Assembly: GCF_000972845.2 (NCBI RefSeq)
Contig: NC_040012.1
Location: 8,030,097-8,094,096 of the forward strand
Reading direction: 5' to 3'
DNA length: 64,000 nucleotides
Origin: Larimichthys crocea
Lineage: Eukaryota > Chordata > Actinopteri > Sciaenidae
Shown: in pieces, positions 48,313 to 61,654 of the stretch
How positions within the stretch are numbered: position 1 is the stretch's first letter
Layout: every line of letters begins with the position of its first letter
Notes under the pieces: model-generated
Told to the model about the DNA's origin: nothing
The model's input: the letters and a program-made list of their open reading frames with translations, nothing else
The model's database searches: none
Position numbers and translations under genes: made by a program

Positions 48313-51300
48313 ATGGCCTCTGAGGTGGTGTGCGGGCTGGTCTTCAGGTTACTGTGCCAGTGTCTTCAGCTGGTGAGTTTTTGTCTTTAATCTTCACTTT
48401 TTACGCATCTTAACTGAGCTATACTGCTGTGTGCGTGCGCCAGGTGGGGTTGGGTGATTGATCAGTTATTAGTTTATCTGATTTCATCCAATAAATCAGT
48501 TTATTTAACTTAAAGGTAACGTTTAAGGAAGGCTGCAGCTTATATTGAACATTCTGACTCTTACTTTTAATTAGGAAAAATGAGTTTTACCAACTTTTTC
48601 TGGAAAAATCTGTGACATGAATTTAAAGATCTGAGACACAGCAGGACAAACCTGAAGTGTTTGAGTGTGCAGAGTCTCATGAGCACAAATCAAATGTGTG
48701 ATTGTGTCAAAATTAGTGATTGACCTCATTCATGATCCTGGAGGTCACAGTTCACTCCTCATCACTGCTGAGTCCTCTGCTCCCAACAACAGAAACAACA
48801 CACTGCACAGAGTCACACAGCAAATTAAATATAAATTACAAACCAGGACAGCTGTGTAGCAGCACTGTTCTTCACCTGGCTGTCACCTTTTATTGGATTT
48901 GATAAAGGAAACACAGCCGACAACAGAGCGTCCAGTCACTGCAGAGTGTGCATCACAAACAACCTTTTGGAGTCTCTGCTTGCTCTCTGCACACCGTTCA
49001 TGTGGAGAATGTTAAAAAACACAAATATTAAGAGCAACTGTTTTCTGTCTAAAGCTTTAAAATGCTGAAATATTAAAATCACAAACCAGTTTAAATTTAA
49101 TCAGATGAAAAGTCGCCTGTGTGGTCAAACAGAGAATCAGATTATTGTTTTTACAGCATTAGAATTAATTTCTGTGTTTCTAGTCTGTGGTTTTGATTAA
49201 TAATGAATCATCAGTGTTATTATTGATTGTTTATCTGCTGACTGGACCTTCAGTACACGTCTTTAGTGTTAATACTGTTAATTTAAAATAACATTGTCTT
49301 GACAGTGTTGCATTCCTCGAGTTTCAGTCAGCGGTTGTTTACTATGAATTTATAACTTTGTTAAGAAAAGTGCTCAACAGCGGAAATTATTGTTGTGAGT
49401 GTTTTTGCTTTGATTCACGTTTGGCTATGCAGATGGCAGCAGATGACTCAGACTCAAACTTTCAGCTGTTTTAAACAGTCTCAGCCCAGATTTGACTGTT
49501 TCCACACTTCAATGCTGATTTAGAGTCGGCAAGCTCAAGGTATGATCACGCATTGGCTGCAGACTCTATTAAATGCAGTTCACTTTGTGTTTTAATTCTG
49601 TGGTAGGCCACAAGTGAAAGATGATTAGCGTCTAGCTGCCACTGTGGTTCCACTTTGGTGTCTGTGCATAAGACTTATGGGGCTGAGGTTACTTTGAAAG
49701 CCAACAGCATGCTTTCTATAGATAAGACCCACTCAGTACCACCATAATGCATCACTTGACAGCCTGGACGCCCCCTTTATTTCCAAAAGCAATTGTGAGG
49801 CCATGCATTGTCTCCATTAATTCGTGGAAAGTCGTTTTAACAGTATGAATTAATAATGCGGTTGTGAGGGAGAGAAGAACTCCCTTCCCCTTTTATCGTA
49901 AACATACCTTTTAATATTTTATGTTTTTTCAAAGTGCAAATGAGCGCTTGTCCTTCACTGCAGCTGTACGCAGTAACTGACAGGGTGAGGGAAATGTAAA
50001 GTGGAAAGAAGGGAAGGTATACAGGAACAGACGGCGTTAGCCATGAGAGAAGGTGTTTCTGTCATCAGCATCACCTGACTTCCTTCATTATTCCTGTCTG
50101 ACAGTCAAAGATCTTAATTCAAACTTGAACAGTGTGAATCCATAACACCAGCTTGCAAACAGTAAACAGATTGTTGTCTTTATTATTTGTAGTTTTAGGT
50201 TTTTGGCCTCTCAGTGCTGAATGAATGGAGAGGAAACACACTGCAGCACAGCAGATGTTACCTGACTCCTACATTACCCTCACTGTATATGTTCAGTTCG
50301 GCAATATATGTCTCTTTTCTCATGTCCTCTCATGTGAAAGACTCGTCTGCTGACGTTACATAGTCTGTGTTTCGTGTTGGCCATCTGACAGCACCTCTAT
50401 TGAAAAGCTGGGCCCGTGTGTACACAGTCCCCCCTACCACACACACAAACAGACATTTGCACACAGCTACATTTTCGCTAATCAAACAGCCCGCTGTTTA
50501 TGTGTTTACAGGCAGAGTTTGGCGCGTTAACATCATTATGAACATGCACTTGCAACAAATGTTTGATCTGATATCAAACTTGTGATGTGGTTGTACAGAT
50601 GGTGCAGCCGGTCAGTTGTGTTGAGTCAGAGTAAAGCAGCAAACAGAGGTGGAGGTGGAGGTGGAGGTGGTGCAGATTCTTAGCCGATGTGAGCATCACT
50701 GGACGGCAGACAGAGTTGGCAGCACCAGAGGAGAGGTGGTTGTGTAAAAAAAATAATGTTTTTAACCCACTGAAAGTGTATTAGAATCGTCTATTTAAAT
50801 ATCTAAACACCTAGGAACAAAACTATTCAATCAGAATGAAGCAGAAACAGAAAATGAAGTAGAAATTTATTTCTGGTGTAGTCCGTTAATTTAAAATCAA
50901 AGGTCATGTAAAGAAAAATGAGTATTTTGACTATAGCTTTATTTATTTTTGCCATCAAAAGAATAAGCTGTCAAATGTGCCTTTCAACTGATTATGTTCA
51001 GCTTAGCCGAACACACAGTAAAAAACAACAAATAACAGTGTTAACAGATTTAATTATAGTCATAATTTGATAATCAAGATTTAAAGTAGAAAAAGAGAGA
51101 CATGAGGAGGAGAGCTGTTGGAAAATGTTATGTTATTGTTACACAACTATGTGTAACTCGTGTATGAAACACTAACATTAACACCTTGTAGCTTTATTGT
51201 AATCAAACTAACATCAATACTTAATGTTTGGCCACCAGGCTACTGACATTGGATGCAACCTCTGAAATATTCCTCTTACAAACACAAACGTTGTATTCAT

Positions 51301-54300
51301 AATAATTCATAATTCATGCATTCCAATGTGAGCTAGTTGTTGGCAGTTAATGTTTGAAATTTCAGTTTCAGTGAGCTAACATTTTGTTTTTGTGGCAGCA
51401 AAAATGAATATTTCCATGTTTTCTTCATGCTCTATGATAGTAAACTGATCATGTTTGGGTTCGGACCGCTAATCAGGCAAAATGAAGACATCAACATGAA
51501 CTCTGGGAATGTGGACATAGACATAGAAATAATAAGATAACTGGAGATTAATAATGAAAATAGTCATTAATTGTATCTCTAAATGAAATAACCAGCTACA
51601 AGATGTGTTATGTCATGCCTAGTAGGCAGTTTTTGTTAAAATCTGGGTTAAACACCTAAATTCTGGATCTCATTCCATCATCCACTTAGTTTCAAGTTTC
51701 ACAGTGTGATGAAGACCATAAACCTCTGCACAGTGGTGGTATAGACTGTGGTATGCGCTTCATTATTTTCTTCAGAGGGGGTTAAATTCCTCTGTTATCA
51801 CCCAGTGCTCGGTCTGGCCCGGTACCGAACCGCCTTATCTCTTTTTTTTAAAATGTTTTTAGGCTCAAACTCTGAAGTCAGTTGGCTTTGATTTCACATT
51901 CATGGCTGGTCTCCTTTTCCTTGTGTTTGAGCTTTGTGTGGCTGTTATAATAACTTTTTACTGGAGGAGACAAAAGCCTGATTCAGACGTTGAATGGCAG
52001 TAATCTGATGTCTGAAAACAACGGCAGTTTATTTTCATTCCCTGTGTAAAAATCCTCAGATGGTGAGTCATACAGAGAAGGCAAATGGTCAGGAAGACTG
52101 CGGTCAAGTGTCTGCAGGCTATAACAGCTGGAGCTGAGCCATGCAGATGCAGATAGATTATCTATATCTCTGCACAGTAGATACAAATTTGCAGCTTGTG
52201 CTCCAGACTGCCAACTTGGGTGAAACAGGCAGGTTTGCAGCTCATTTAATGGCACATTTAACAAAGATAAAATGAAGTGGGTGTGCGTAGAAATGGTGCA
52301 GAGTGAGAACAAAAATTTAAGATTGTGAGTCATTCACCCTCGAGGCTTTAGCTGAACCTCCTGTTTGAGAAAAAGGGAAGTCCTTTTTCATGTTGTCTTC
52401 TCAGCAGTATCTGGCATACGTGAAACTTAATCATATAGATGTGATTATATAATCTACATGATCTTCAGATGTTGGTGGTTTTCTTAAATGATGACAGTCC
52501 TCATAAGATTTATTAACTTTTGTTAGTTTTCATTGGTCTGTATCTGAGCACAGAGAAAACAAGGACGTTCACTTACTGTAGGGCTCCAGCAAGGGGAAAG
52601 TCAGAGCCAAGTCAGATGTCAATGAATAGGTCCATTGAGTGTGCAAAGATAAATAAAAGCACCATTTTCAGCAGTTAAGTGTAATTTTTCAGTAGTTCAA
52701 GACCGGCAGCTGCCCGAGATCTCCACCACTGAGACGGTAACTCACGCAGCCGACCAGGTTGTAAACTTTGTGCTTGTTGATATAACCGTGAAGAGAAATT
52801 TGGGAGGTCAAGACTGTGTGTCCACATTTTGTACAAAGTTACTGTGTACTTCCCTCCTCTGCCACGCTACCTCCTGACCTAAAAATGTTCAAAGAAATGT
52901 AAGACGTGAATATATTTTGTGCAAACTCTGAGCTGTAAATGTTACGTGAGCTAGTATCTGAGCTGTAAGCAAGTACTCAGGCTTTGTGCACATGCACGAG
53001 TAAGTGTTGCTACAGCGTGGTTCATTCTAGGTGTGGGGTTAATTGATGTTCAGTCAGCAGGTGATGTGAGCCGTTTAACTGGTAAAAGCACCGATCAGGG
53101 TAGATGGTCAGTCTGACTTGGGTGTGAGGGGATCATTACATCAATTAATGGTTTTTGGAAGTCATGTTTGCACTTAAGCATTTTAACTTTCATCATAAAG
53201 ACCTCCTTTATGTGACTCCACGGGGTGTGTTTAAATATAAATATGTGTGTTTGTGGGAGGACTGTTCTGGAAAGGGTGAGTGTGTGCAGTAACATAATCC
53301 AGTGTCATGTGGTGATCAATAACCGTAAGAATGGGCGGCGTATGCTCGATGTCACAGCTTTGTAGCTTAAAATCTGTGATGCATGTAAACATGTAAACAT
53401 GTTTATTTCTGCTGTGAAGTTGGACATTTTAACATGGGGGCTTATGGAGACTGACTCGTTCTGTAGCCATCCTCAAGTGGTCATTCAAGGAACTGCAGTT
53501 CTTGGTACTTCTGCGTTGGCTTCACTTCACAGCCACGGAGGTTGCCGCTTGGTAGTGACGCATCCTGAATACTGAAACAGTGCATGAAACTCCAGCTCGG
53601 CTTAACTTAAACTATTACACCACAAAGCTTGATCAATTATCAAACTATTTGCTGATTAATAGTCAATGAATCAATTGATAACTGATTAATAATTAAGATT
53701 GTAAAGGAGATTCATTGTTATAAATAAGAAGCTCATTGCCTTTATATTCTTAACATTCGTCAGTGGCATATATTAAATTTAACACATTTAAATTCAAGGA
53801 AAATTAGAAATGCAAAAATGATAAGTGAAAATATTAGAAGAATTAATCAGATTAAAATTAATTAATTAATTAAGCTTAAGCATACATTCATACATTTTCT
53901 TGTGATATTGAGTTTAATTCATTTACTTTCTCGAGAGCTCAAGTTATTTTCACTGAAATAACAAATGTTATAATCCTGAGAGATAATGGGGGCCTCGTTA
54001 AAATCAAAAAGCCTAAAAACAAACACTGAAGTATTTTCAGACACCGCTTGTGACGTTTCACACTCTTCACGCTCCACGTGGCTGTTTCATTTCAAGTTTT
54101 GGCAACCGACATATTATCGAGACATTTATTTTCCTGTTTTTGAAAAACTTAAGCATGCTAGGGGCGTCTGATGCGTGACGCCGCAACAGATTTTGTTTAG
54201 TCGAGCTCCATCATAAAAAATATCCAGTTTCTATAATGCTCACAATCCATGAAATGCCACGGGGATCCGAAAACCTCACGTACGATATGAAGCTGCACAG

Positions 54301-57300
54301 CTGGCCTCTGGCTGCTTCAGTCATCTCTCTTAACACCCAAAGACTATCAGGTGATTCGTTCAAAACAAAGATTACTAAATAAAGCTCAGGCTGTGTTTTT
54401 TCTTTGTGATGCAGCCAGTCGAACAGATAATGAGGCTTGTGAGTGTGAAGTTTGGTCACAGGAATGTTCTGGCTTTTTATTGCAACGAGCAGCTTTTCTA
54501 CACCGGGAATATTTTAATGAGTTTCACCACATGTTCCTTTCAAAACTGTGTTTAGTTTATTTGAGTGACGACTCCTGAGCAGGCAGCTCGTTACCACTGC
54601 CAGCTTCTGCACTTTATTTACTGTTAAACATTATGTAATGCGCACAGAGCACTATTGAATCAGTGGTGTTTTTAAATGGAGTGTTCTCGTTGATTTGCTG
54701 CTCAATCTGTGTGTTTGTTTGTGTCTTTGTTTCTGCAGCTTGCCTGTTCAGGTACAATGCCTTGTCCTTCGTCTACCTCATCTACCTCCTGCTTATTCCA
54801 CTCTTCGCGGAGCCCACAAGCACAACAATGCAGGGTAAGATCTCTTGTGTAATCCTCTTTAAACTTCACACGTTCAACGGCTTTGGATTTGTCCATTGCC
54901 TGGAGAATCTTGACTTGTTTCCTAAAAGCCTCCAGTTTGAATTGCAATATTGTTCTCTCTAATATAAACCAGCCCTTCTCTAGGGGACTTGAATTTCCTT
55001 GAGATGAGGATGGATTTGGCACATATTCAGTCCATGAAAGGTAATATCGGTTAGTGCGGGCATCGGTCCATCTGTAAAAATAAAAATGATCCACGGCTGG
55101 CCAGATCTGACAGAGAAAGACGTGATCTATCGGGGTCAGATCTGATGTCCACTCCATGCAAATTAACATTTTAGGTTTTGGTTTGGTTTGTTTGCAGAGA
55201 TAATGTCTGTATAACTTAAAAGAGAAGAAAACTGAACACACATGCTGCAGAAAGAAACCCAAAAAGAGTCTGTAATATATCCTTCAGAGAAAGAAAAAGA
55301 AAATTGAGATGAGGGCTGTTTTTGAAAATGCCTAACCACTTCAGTTATCGGAGGGGGGATATAAAAGTTTCTCCTAAGGCTCCACTGATTCTTTATACTG
55401 GGGTTTCATTTCGTAATACCATGACCTGCGTGCATTTGAAGTGTTATTAGTTAATTCAACCAATGTGAAAGTTGCGGTATTTAATCTCTTTGGTTCAGAA
55501 AAGAGTTCAGTAAATGAAAGCCACCCCGAAAATCTGGTTAAAAATAGCCTCCACATCATCTTTCAACTGCTACGCGGCAGCCGCTCTCCCTCCACAGAAA
55601 TATAAATCAGATTGAAGGTTTATGAGAAGCGACTGAGGTGACCGTTCTCCTTACGGTTCATGAATGTGGGATTGTGGTCGGCAACTCCAGCCGCGCCTTT
55701 ACGCGCTCCCCTCACCGCAAAAATACTAAACATAATATGAGTTTCTGTCGGAGACCACATGCAGTGTTTAATAATACATAAACTCATATTGGTGGAGGGA
55801 ACAACATCCAGTCCGAGAGCTGTCTCTGCTCGTCTCCAGCTGAAATAACAATCAGGAAGTAAAAGAGGAAGAGACGAGGGAGCAGAGAAAGTGGACCACT
55901 TACACTCTCATCAATACTTAAAGAGAGAAGTCTTCTAGTAAAGCTCATTGTTCATGCGTCTGATAGCTGTTGACTTCAAACACGGTTCAACACATGGCAG
56001 AAAATTCAGATTGTACATGGTCTTTTTTAAATTTTTTATATAAATATAAAGTCTAAAACATGACGTCGGCCTGTAGCCAAAGAGACTATGAGAGATTATG
56101 TCTAATGTATGATAGACAAATTCAAGTGGAACTATGGACTAATAGAGTCCAGCAGCAAGGAGCCCAGCTCGCCGTCTTTCTTTTAGCCTTTTATTTCACT
56201 AAGCTCCCGCCAACCACTAAAAAGGACCCAGATTTGCTTTTCTTGTCCAGTGGCTTCTTTTCAGTCACCCTCTCCTTTTTTCTTCTTAGCTCCCTCCGCC
56301 AACGTCCTCTTTGGTCTTTTTTAATATGTATGTAGAGGCTGCTGAGCCTGGTTATATTGCCCAGCTTTTGTTCTGGCATGACAGCTTGACATTTTCTACT
56401 CTGAGCTCACAGTCCGGGCAGCTGACATTAGCTATCAGTAACTACAGTTGGCAGCAGAAAACATTTTTTTCCATAAAATATGATCGGTGAAATAGTTGGT
56501 GGTGGGTGACGTTACGTATTTCTTGTGGGTGATCGAACCTGAAGCACAGAGGTACAAAGTGTGAGAACAGACAAGAAAGAAGACAGAAAAAGTTACACAG
56601 TGTAAAATATTACATATTATTTTGTGTATTAATCAGTTTTTATTGTCAATTTGTCGACAGGTTTGTCTGATTTCTGTCCAGATCTTTACACCTTGCAAAC
56701 TTTGTGAATTTACATACAGTGTATGTCATCAGTAATGTTAAGAAATGTTTTAGAGGACCCACTGATGATGTTATTTTGCTGCAGGTTTGTTGTTTTTCTT
56801 TAGTTTGTTTATTCCTCATAACTACATAGAGCTGCCTCCCGAGCAGTAAAGCTTCTCAAAATGATGTTAGCAGAAAGAAAACAACCCCTGTGTATGATAA
56901 ATATTCATATTTCCAAAATAAATTCTGATCCAGTGAATCATCAAAGCTCTTTTTTTTTTTTCCAAAGTTTGTGTAACCTTTAATCAGACATTTCGGGCGA
57001 ACATGCACAGAGGCAAAAACACAAAAGAAGTGAGTCACACATGCGAATCGCCACAGGCTCAGGTAGTACGAGATATTCTTCTGGTGTAACACCTGTCACG
57101 GTAAACCATCTGTCTGCCATCGGGCTGAAAGAGGAAGTTTCAGCCAGTGGAGTCTTTTATGAAATGATCTGATTATGAAATGATCGGAAACTGCAATAAC
57201 TGCATGTAAATATTTGTCTGGTTACTGAAGGAAAAAGGTCCGTGTGCCACATCGTTTTGATGTTAAGCAACAGCTGGTTGTGGTTGAGGATGATTTCATT

Positions 57301-60300
57301 TGTACTTTAAAAGATCATTTGTATATTTAAGTCAAGATTGTGTACATTTAAGTTAGAGATAAATAAGTAGTGATTATAATCTTAAACAGATAGTGACAGT
57401 GTGTTTCTTCCCTGCTGGCTGCGGTTTATTACATTTAAATTGTTCACTTAATTATCGTACGAAAACCTACTGCAGACATCCCAAAAACACACAGACAGCA
57501 CAAACTGCATCTCATCGTGCAGACATTTTTTAATTGTTTTATAGGGATTAAGCTAAATTCGGTGCTTTGTCTTGATGGTCTGCTTCATTTTGCCAGCTGA
57601 ATCTTGAAGGACATGTGGCACTTTAATCGGTAAAGTTGATTTAAACCAAATGTTCCACATGAATAATTCATTAGGTGTAATTTGCTTTACAGCAGTGTGG
57701 TGTGCCCGAGGATATGTCAGCATACAAGACTCTAATCCTAACTGGAGACAAACAATATCTTATGCAACTTGTTGTTATTCTTTGTAATTTACTCTCTAAT
57801 GTCGTAATTGCAGTATTTGGCTCCACGTTCAACTCTCAGTGGAGGTGAACAAAATCTGTTGCTCTCGTATTTTAAAAGGCTTTACAGTGGGGTGCTATAT
57901 GCCTTGTTGAATGGGCACTGACATGACAATTTCCCTTTGGGGAGTCTTTTAGTACCGTTGCATGAATTTGTATAAATATTTGATGTTATGGATGATTTAT
58001 CAGGTTTGTGTTTTAGCTAGTAGACTCCTAACAGAGGGTGTCTGGCTTTAACGCATCACAGAGTTTGGCTTTTTTTTTTTCTTTTTTTTTTTTAAGTCCG
58101 TCTTTCCTGCTTTGTATCATCTGGCAGGAACTTTTCAACAGTTCATTATGCCTCTCTAACACTATGATTTAGCAAGACCATGTCAGGTCTTAAGGGTGCT
58201 TTCAGACAGGACCAGGCACTGCTGCGAAAACGCAGGTTATTCGCTTCACTTGAGTGGCGATACTCCGCCAAAAAATGCAGTGACCGGTGGTGGGGAAGTT
58301 AAGTGGGATCCAACTTTTGAAAAAATCAGACCGGTCAAACATTCAGTCAGCCTGAAATGTCCCTGAAACTGAGACTACCCAGGTGGATTCATGGACTAAA
58401 CTCTGATACTCTACCTGTTGTGTTCTGACTTTGTTAATTTCATGAACCAGCTTCTAAATCTGAGTCTGACTCACAATTTACGCTGCAAAATAGTGACACA
58501 AGAAGTTTAATTTTGTTTGTGTCTGATGTTTTGAGAGACTGAGCATTCGTCAAGAGCAAGCGGCAACGTCCGTGGTTGGGGATGCGGAAGTCCTAAAAAA
58601 CTCCAAACACTTGAGGCTGGCTACAGATCGAGTCAGTCTCCATAGGCCCCCATGCTTAAAATGTCCAACTTCACAGCAGAAATAAACATGTTTACAGCCT
58701 GGTACAAAAAACAGTTTTGGTCTCTATAGCTAATTTCCCCGTTCATGACAGCTGTACTGAGGCAATTTTCTTTTTTTAACTCACTCGTTCAAATTATATT
58801 AAGGCTTAAAGTTGCCCATAATTACCAATGTGGCCTCTTTGATTGACAAGTTGGTACCGTTATAGATGGATTATTTGAGCGCCCAGACATGATTTGGTTC
58901 GCAGATGATTGACATCTTTGCTGATATTTAAATTAGCCGGCAGGTGGAAGATGCAGTACAGCCATCGTCGGCCAATGCTGCAGATTTCCGACTTCAAAAC
59001 GGCCCTATGGGTGACGTCACTCATGCAATGTCCATTCTTTTATATAGTCATTGTTCAAGAGACATAGAAAAAAAAAAGGGCGAAATAAAATGTTATTTTC
59101 TGTTTGTTCCACAGTGGATACGTACTCTAATGCTATCAAATGATACTATTCTTTGATTGGGAACAAAAACAACTGTTAAAACTAAACAATGCTCTCTGTT
59201 TTTGTGAAGCCTTTAAAAAGTGCTCTTGGGACGGCGCTTTGAGACTGAATAATGAAGCAGAACGAAATACTAATTCAAGATGAGCGTCACGCAAACAAGA
59301 CAAAGAAGGCCGTCACACAACAAAAATGCTCTATTGCAAAAAGGAAAAAAGGAGGCCCGAGCCAGAACAGTTGTGTTGTCCAGAGCCTCAGGACCAATTT
59401 GGACGCAGAAACTCACTAACAGTCCTCATACCTCACATTTACAAGCATTCTTTTCCCCCTTTGTGAAAGCCCGGGGAATTGCAATGGGAAATTAGCACAA
59501 ATTGTTTTCACTTCAACATTTAATTTGCCTGCCGTGGGTTGCACACATTTGATAAGGTTAGCCCTCGAATCGCCCCGAGGCTCAGCAGTAGCGCTTCACC
59601 TTAGCCAGGATATTTTGCCATACACTATAATAAAACTGTTATGTGTTCCCCTGCAAGGATTCAGTAAATCTAATGAGATGGAGATGTTTGCCCTGTGTAG
59701 AAGCAGTGAACCAAATCGTGAAGCAATGTGGGACGATTTAATCTTTCAGGGCACATTATTGTCATTTCTTCCACAAAGAAGAAGAGTCCAATCAAGCTTG
59801 TGTCCTCTCTGAAGATGAACATTTTCATTTTCATAATAGGATGTGGTCTGAAAAATCCTACTGTAGAGAATTATCACCATAACAACTCCTGAAATTATCC
59901 CAAATACCTGTAGGTGCACTATAAAATAGCCATGTGTGGAGCAGCTGTGGGAGCTCCTCATCCTTCCCTCCCAGGATCAGTAATGTCTGCTGACAGCTGT
60001 GTTCTTTACCTACATTAAAGAAAGACACTGGGTCAGTCGACACCTACGTTATATGTTGATCTTACGGTCTTGGACAGCCAAGTCCGAGCTCGTGCGAACA
60101 TGAACGACCACTAAAGCCAGAAACCAAAGAAACAAATCAGGTGTAAAGGCTGGTTTCGAGAGAATTAGAGGTCTTGTGGTCCACCGGAGTGTATATTTAT
60201 TTGACTTGTGAACAGAAATAAACTTTGCTCTGTGGTGCTGTTGCCAGTTCTTAACGAGGATATGTATCGGGAATTTACAAAAAAATCTCCCTTCCCAATC

Positions 60301-60424
60301 ACCTTCATCTTTTTTTCTTTACTAATTAACTCAAAAACGGCTCCAAACTTCACAGCTGATCACAGGAATATGAATTGCTGCTCTGCCCTAATTGTGCAAC
60401 AAGAATCCAGAAATAAGTTGCACA

Positions 60425-60455
<31 letters not shown>

Positions 60456-60719
60456 CACCCATGTGTTTGAAAAAATAACCAGCAAAGACACTTTTCTTTC
60501 TGGGTTTCTGTGCTTGAGCGGCAGTAATAACATGTGGAAATCCTTAAACTGAGTGGTGGTGGTGAACTCACTGTAGCTGCTCTCCTCCTCCAGGCCACAC
60601 AGGGCGTCTGCTGCAGTCCCTCTGCTTCACCAGTATGTCCTTCCTGCTGCTCCACATCATCTATCAGATTACCGTCAACAGCCTCCTGGCAGCGAAAACC
60701 ATCCACTCCAACTTCACCT
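48313..60719 (+). CDS. piezo2: PIEZO2 mechanosensitive channel, first three coding exons, partial, with frameshift in exon 1
   Basis: Exon 1, 48313-48372, starts MASEVVCGLVFRLL, the conserved PIEZO2 N-terminus. Exon 2, 54739-54834, encodes CLFRYNALSFVYLIYLLLIP then LFAEPTSTTMQ. Exon 3, 60594-60719, encodes HTGRLLQSLCFTSMSFLLLH then IIYQITVNSLLAAKTIHSNFT. These are the first membrane helices of the peripheral blade. PIEZO2 is a trimeric mechanically gated cation channel of about 2,700 residues, so most of the gene lies right of the window. Exons 2 and 3 join cleanly (phase 1). Exon 1 ends in phase 0 at a strong donor GTGAGT, but exon 2 needs phase 1. After LL the frame reads CQCLQL; one extra base near 48354 would restore a family-like LLLP and fix the phase. 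Fish have piezo2 paralogues; which one this is cannot be told. Confidence 0.9.
48373..54738 (+). other. piezo2 intron 1
   Basis: 6.4 kb with GTGAGT donor and TTTCTGCAG acceptor. It includes a (GGAGGT)n run near 50649-50670, (TTAA)n near 53860 and an inverted family A repeat copy (53386-53552). No exon or RNA gene was recognised. Confidence 0.65.
53386..53552 (-). repeat. Interspersed repeat family A, copy 2 (inverted)
   Basis: ATGTTTATTTCTGCTGTGAAGTTGGACATTTTAACATGGGGGCTTATGGAGACTGACTC, then AACTGCAGTTCTTGGTACTT and GTTGCCGCTTG, are the reverse complement of the family A motifs at 1008-1175. Confidence 0.8.
56150..56545 (+). repeat. Interspersed repeat family E, copy 1 (piezo2 intron 2)
   Basis: GTCCAGCAGCAAGGAGCCCAGCTC, CCTTTTATTTCACTAAGCTC, CGTCCTCTTTGGTCTTTT, GCTGAGCCTGGTTATATTGCCC, AAAATATGATCGGTGAAATAGTTGGTGGTG. 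The same ordered motifs recur at 61655-62180. Unassigned, non-coding. Confidence 0.8.
58345..58412 (+). repeat. Interspersed repeat family D, copy 2
   Basis: GAAATGTCCCTGAAACTGAG, ACTACCCAGGTGGATTCATG, GACTAAACTCTGAT, near-identical to 26848-26910. GGTGCTTTCAGACAGGACC lies about 140 bp upstream and resembles the end of hAT-like fish elements; that link is speculative. Confidence 0.7.
58550..59045 (+). repeat. Interspersed repeat family A, copy 3 (longest)
   Basis: Includes GAGTCAGTCTCCATAGGCCC, AATAAACATGTTTACAGCC and TTTTGGTCTCTATAGCTAAT. It continues to CCCTATGGGTGACGTCACTC, then CAATGTCCATTCTTTTATATAGTC, a typical outer end of this repeat type in fish. It is the best copy here from which to define element boundaries. 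Confidence 0.8.
60425..60451. repeat. (AC)13 microsatellite in piezo2 intron 2
   Basis: An uninterrupted AC run about 140 bp upstream of exon 3. Confidence 0.95.
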
Positions 60720-61654
60720 GTGAGTACACTGCAGCCCTTATGGTCCATGTATAGAGTATGTATGCTGAAGTCAAAGCGAGTCACAGGTCAAGAATCCACA
60801 GAAGAAGGTGAAGAATGGACTTGACTTGTAGTTTTGGTTGCAAACACACACACACACATACACTGCAAACAAACACACTATTAAAGCCACAATAAATTTC
60901 TAATATTGGTTCAATTGTAACAGTTTAAACGTTGTCTCCTAAAAATTCTGTTTGTATTCTGCAAAATGGAAACACGTGTTGCTGGATTATGTTCAGTGGT
61001 AACATTTCTGTCAGTCCAGTAGTGTTAGACTCATGCAAAGATGGACAGGATGGGTGGTTTACAAAGACTTTGACACCGGAGGGGTTTAGATCTCAAGTCC
61101 TGTGTGTGATTAAGTTAAATCTAACGTGCAGCAGGGGGTGCTGCCCTGAATGCGTGCATGTGCATGACAGCTTGACAGATGTTATGTAGTATTTTTTTCA
61201 ATAGGTCAACAGTTAAATGTAGAAATTATATTACAGCACTGTATCATAGTGACTCTAAGGAAATGTCTCTCAAAATGCTGACCACATGGTAAGCCACACA
61301 GGAAGCAGACTGTACTAATAAATCCAAACTTCATGATCACGCTTTATACAAAACTATACTCTTTGCTTTATAAGATACCCCAGTGATCAGTGTACATTTG
61401 AAGCTCCAGCCTGCATGACAGTAAAAACAGCTTTGGGGTTTTTGGTGTTGAAGACGTCCCCACAGTCATTTAAATTATTTAAAACAACAACTATGTGAGC
61501 TTGCTGTCTCTGAAAACATCAGCAGGTCAGCATTTTTCTTTAAATCCAATTTTTTCTTCCATTGTTTGAATATTGAGTAAATCATCTTATATCTGAAGTT
61601 AACACTTGAAGCTACTACTACTACTACTAGTACTACTGTCGCAGCAGCCAGCTT

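Larger units (their letters stand above)
54835..60593 (+). other. piezo2 intron 2
   Basis: 5.8 kb with GTAAGA donor and CTCCAG acceptor. It contains family E (56150-56545), family D (58345-58412), family A (58550-59045) and an (AC)n run near 60.4 kb. The ORF of 186 codons antisense to exon 2 (54702-55262) has no family features. The part 59.05-60.4 kb shows nothing I can name. Confidence 0.65.

Noticed and set aside
48346..48361. Alternative piezo2 exon 1 donor (GTCTTC at 48362) that would keep the frame
   Set aside because: It would fix the phase but gives a non-family sequence and is a much weaker donor than GTGAGT eleven bases on; a missing base explains both the sequence and the phase better.
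54702..55262. 186-codon minus-strand ORF overlapping piezo2 exon 2
   Set aside because: Its C-terminal part is antisense to a real exon and the rest has no similarity I can recognise.
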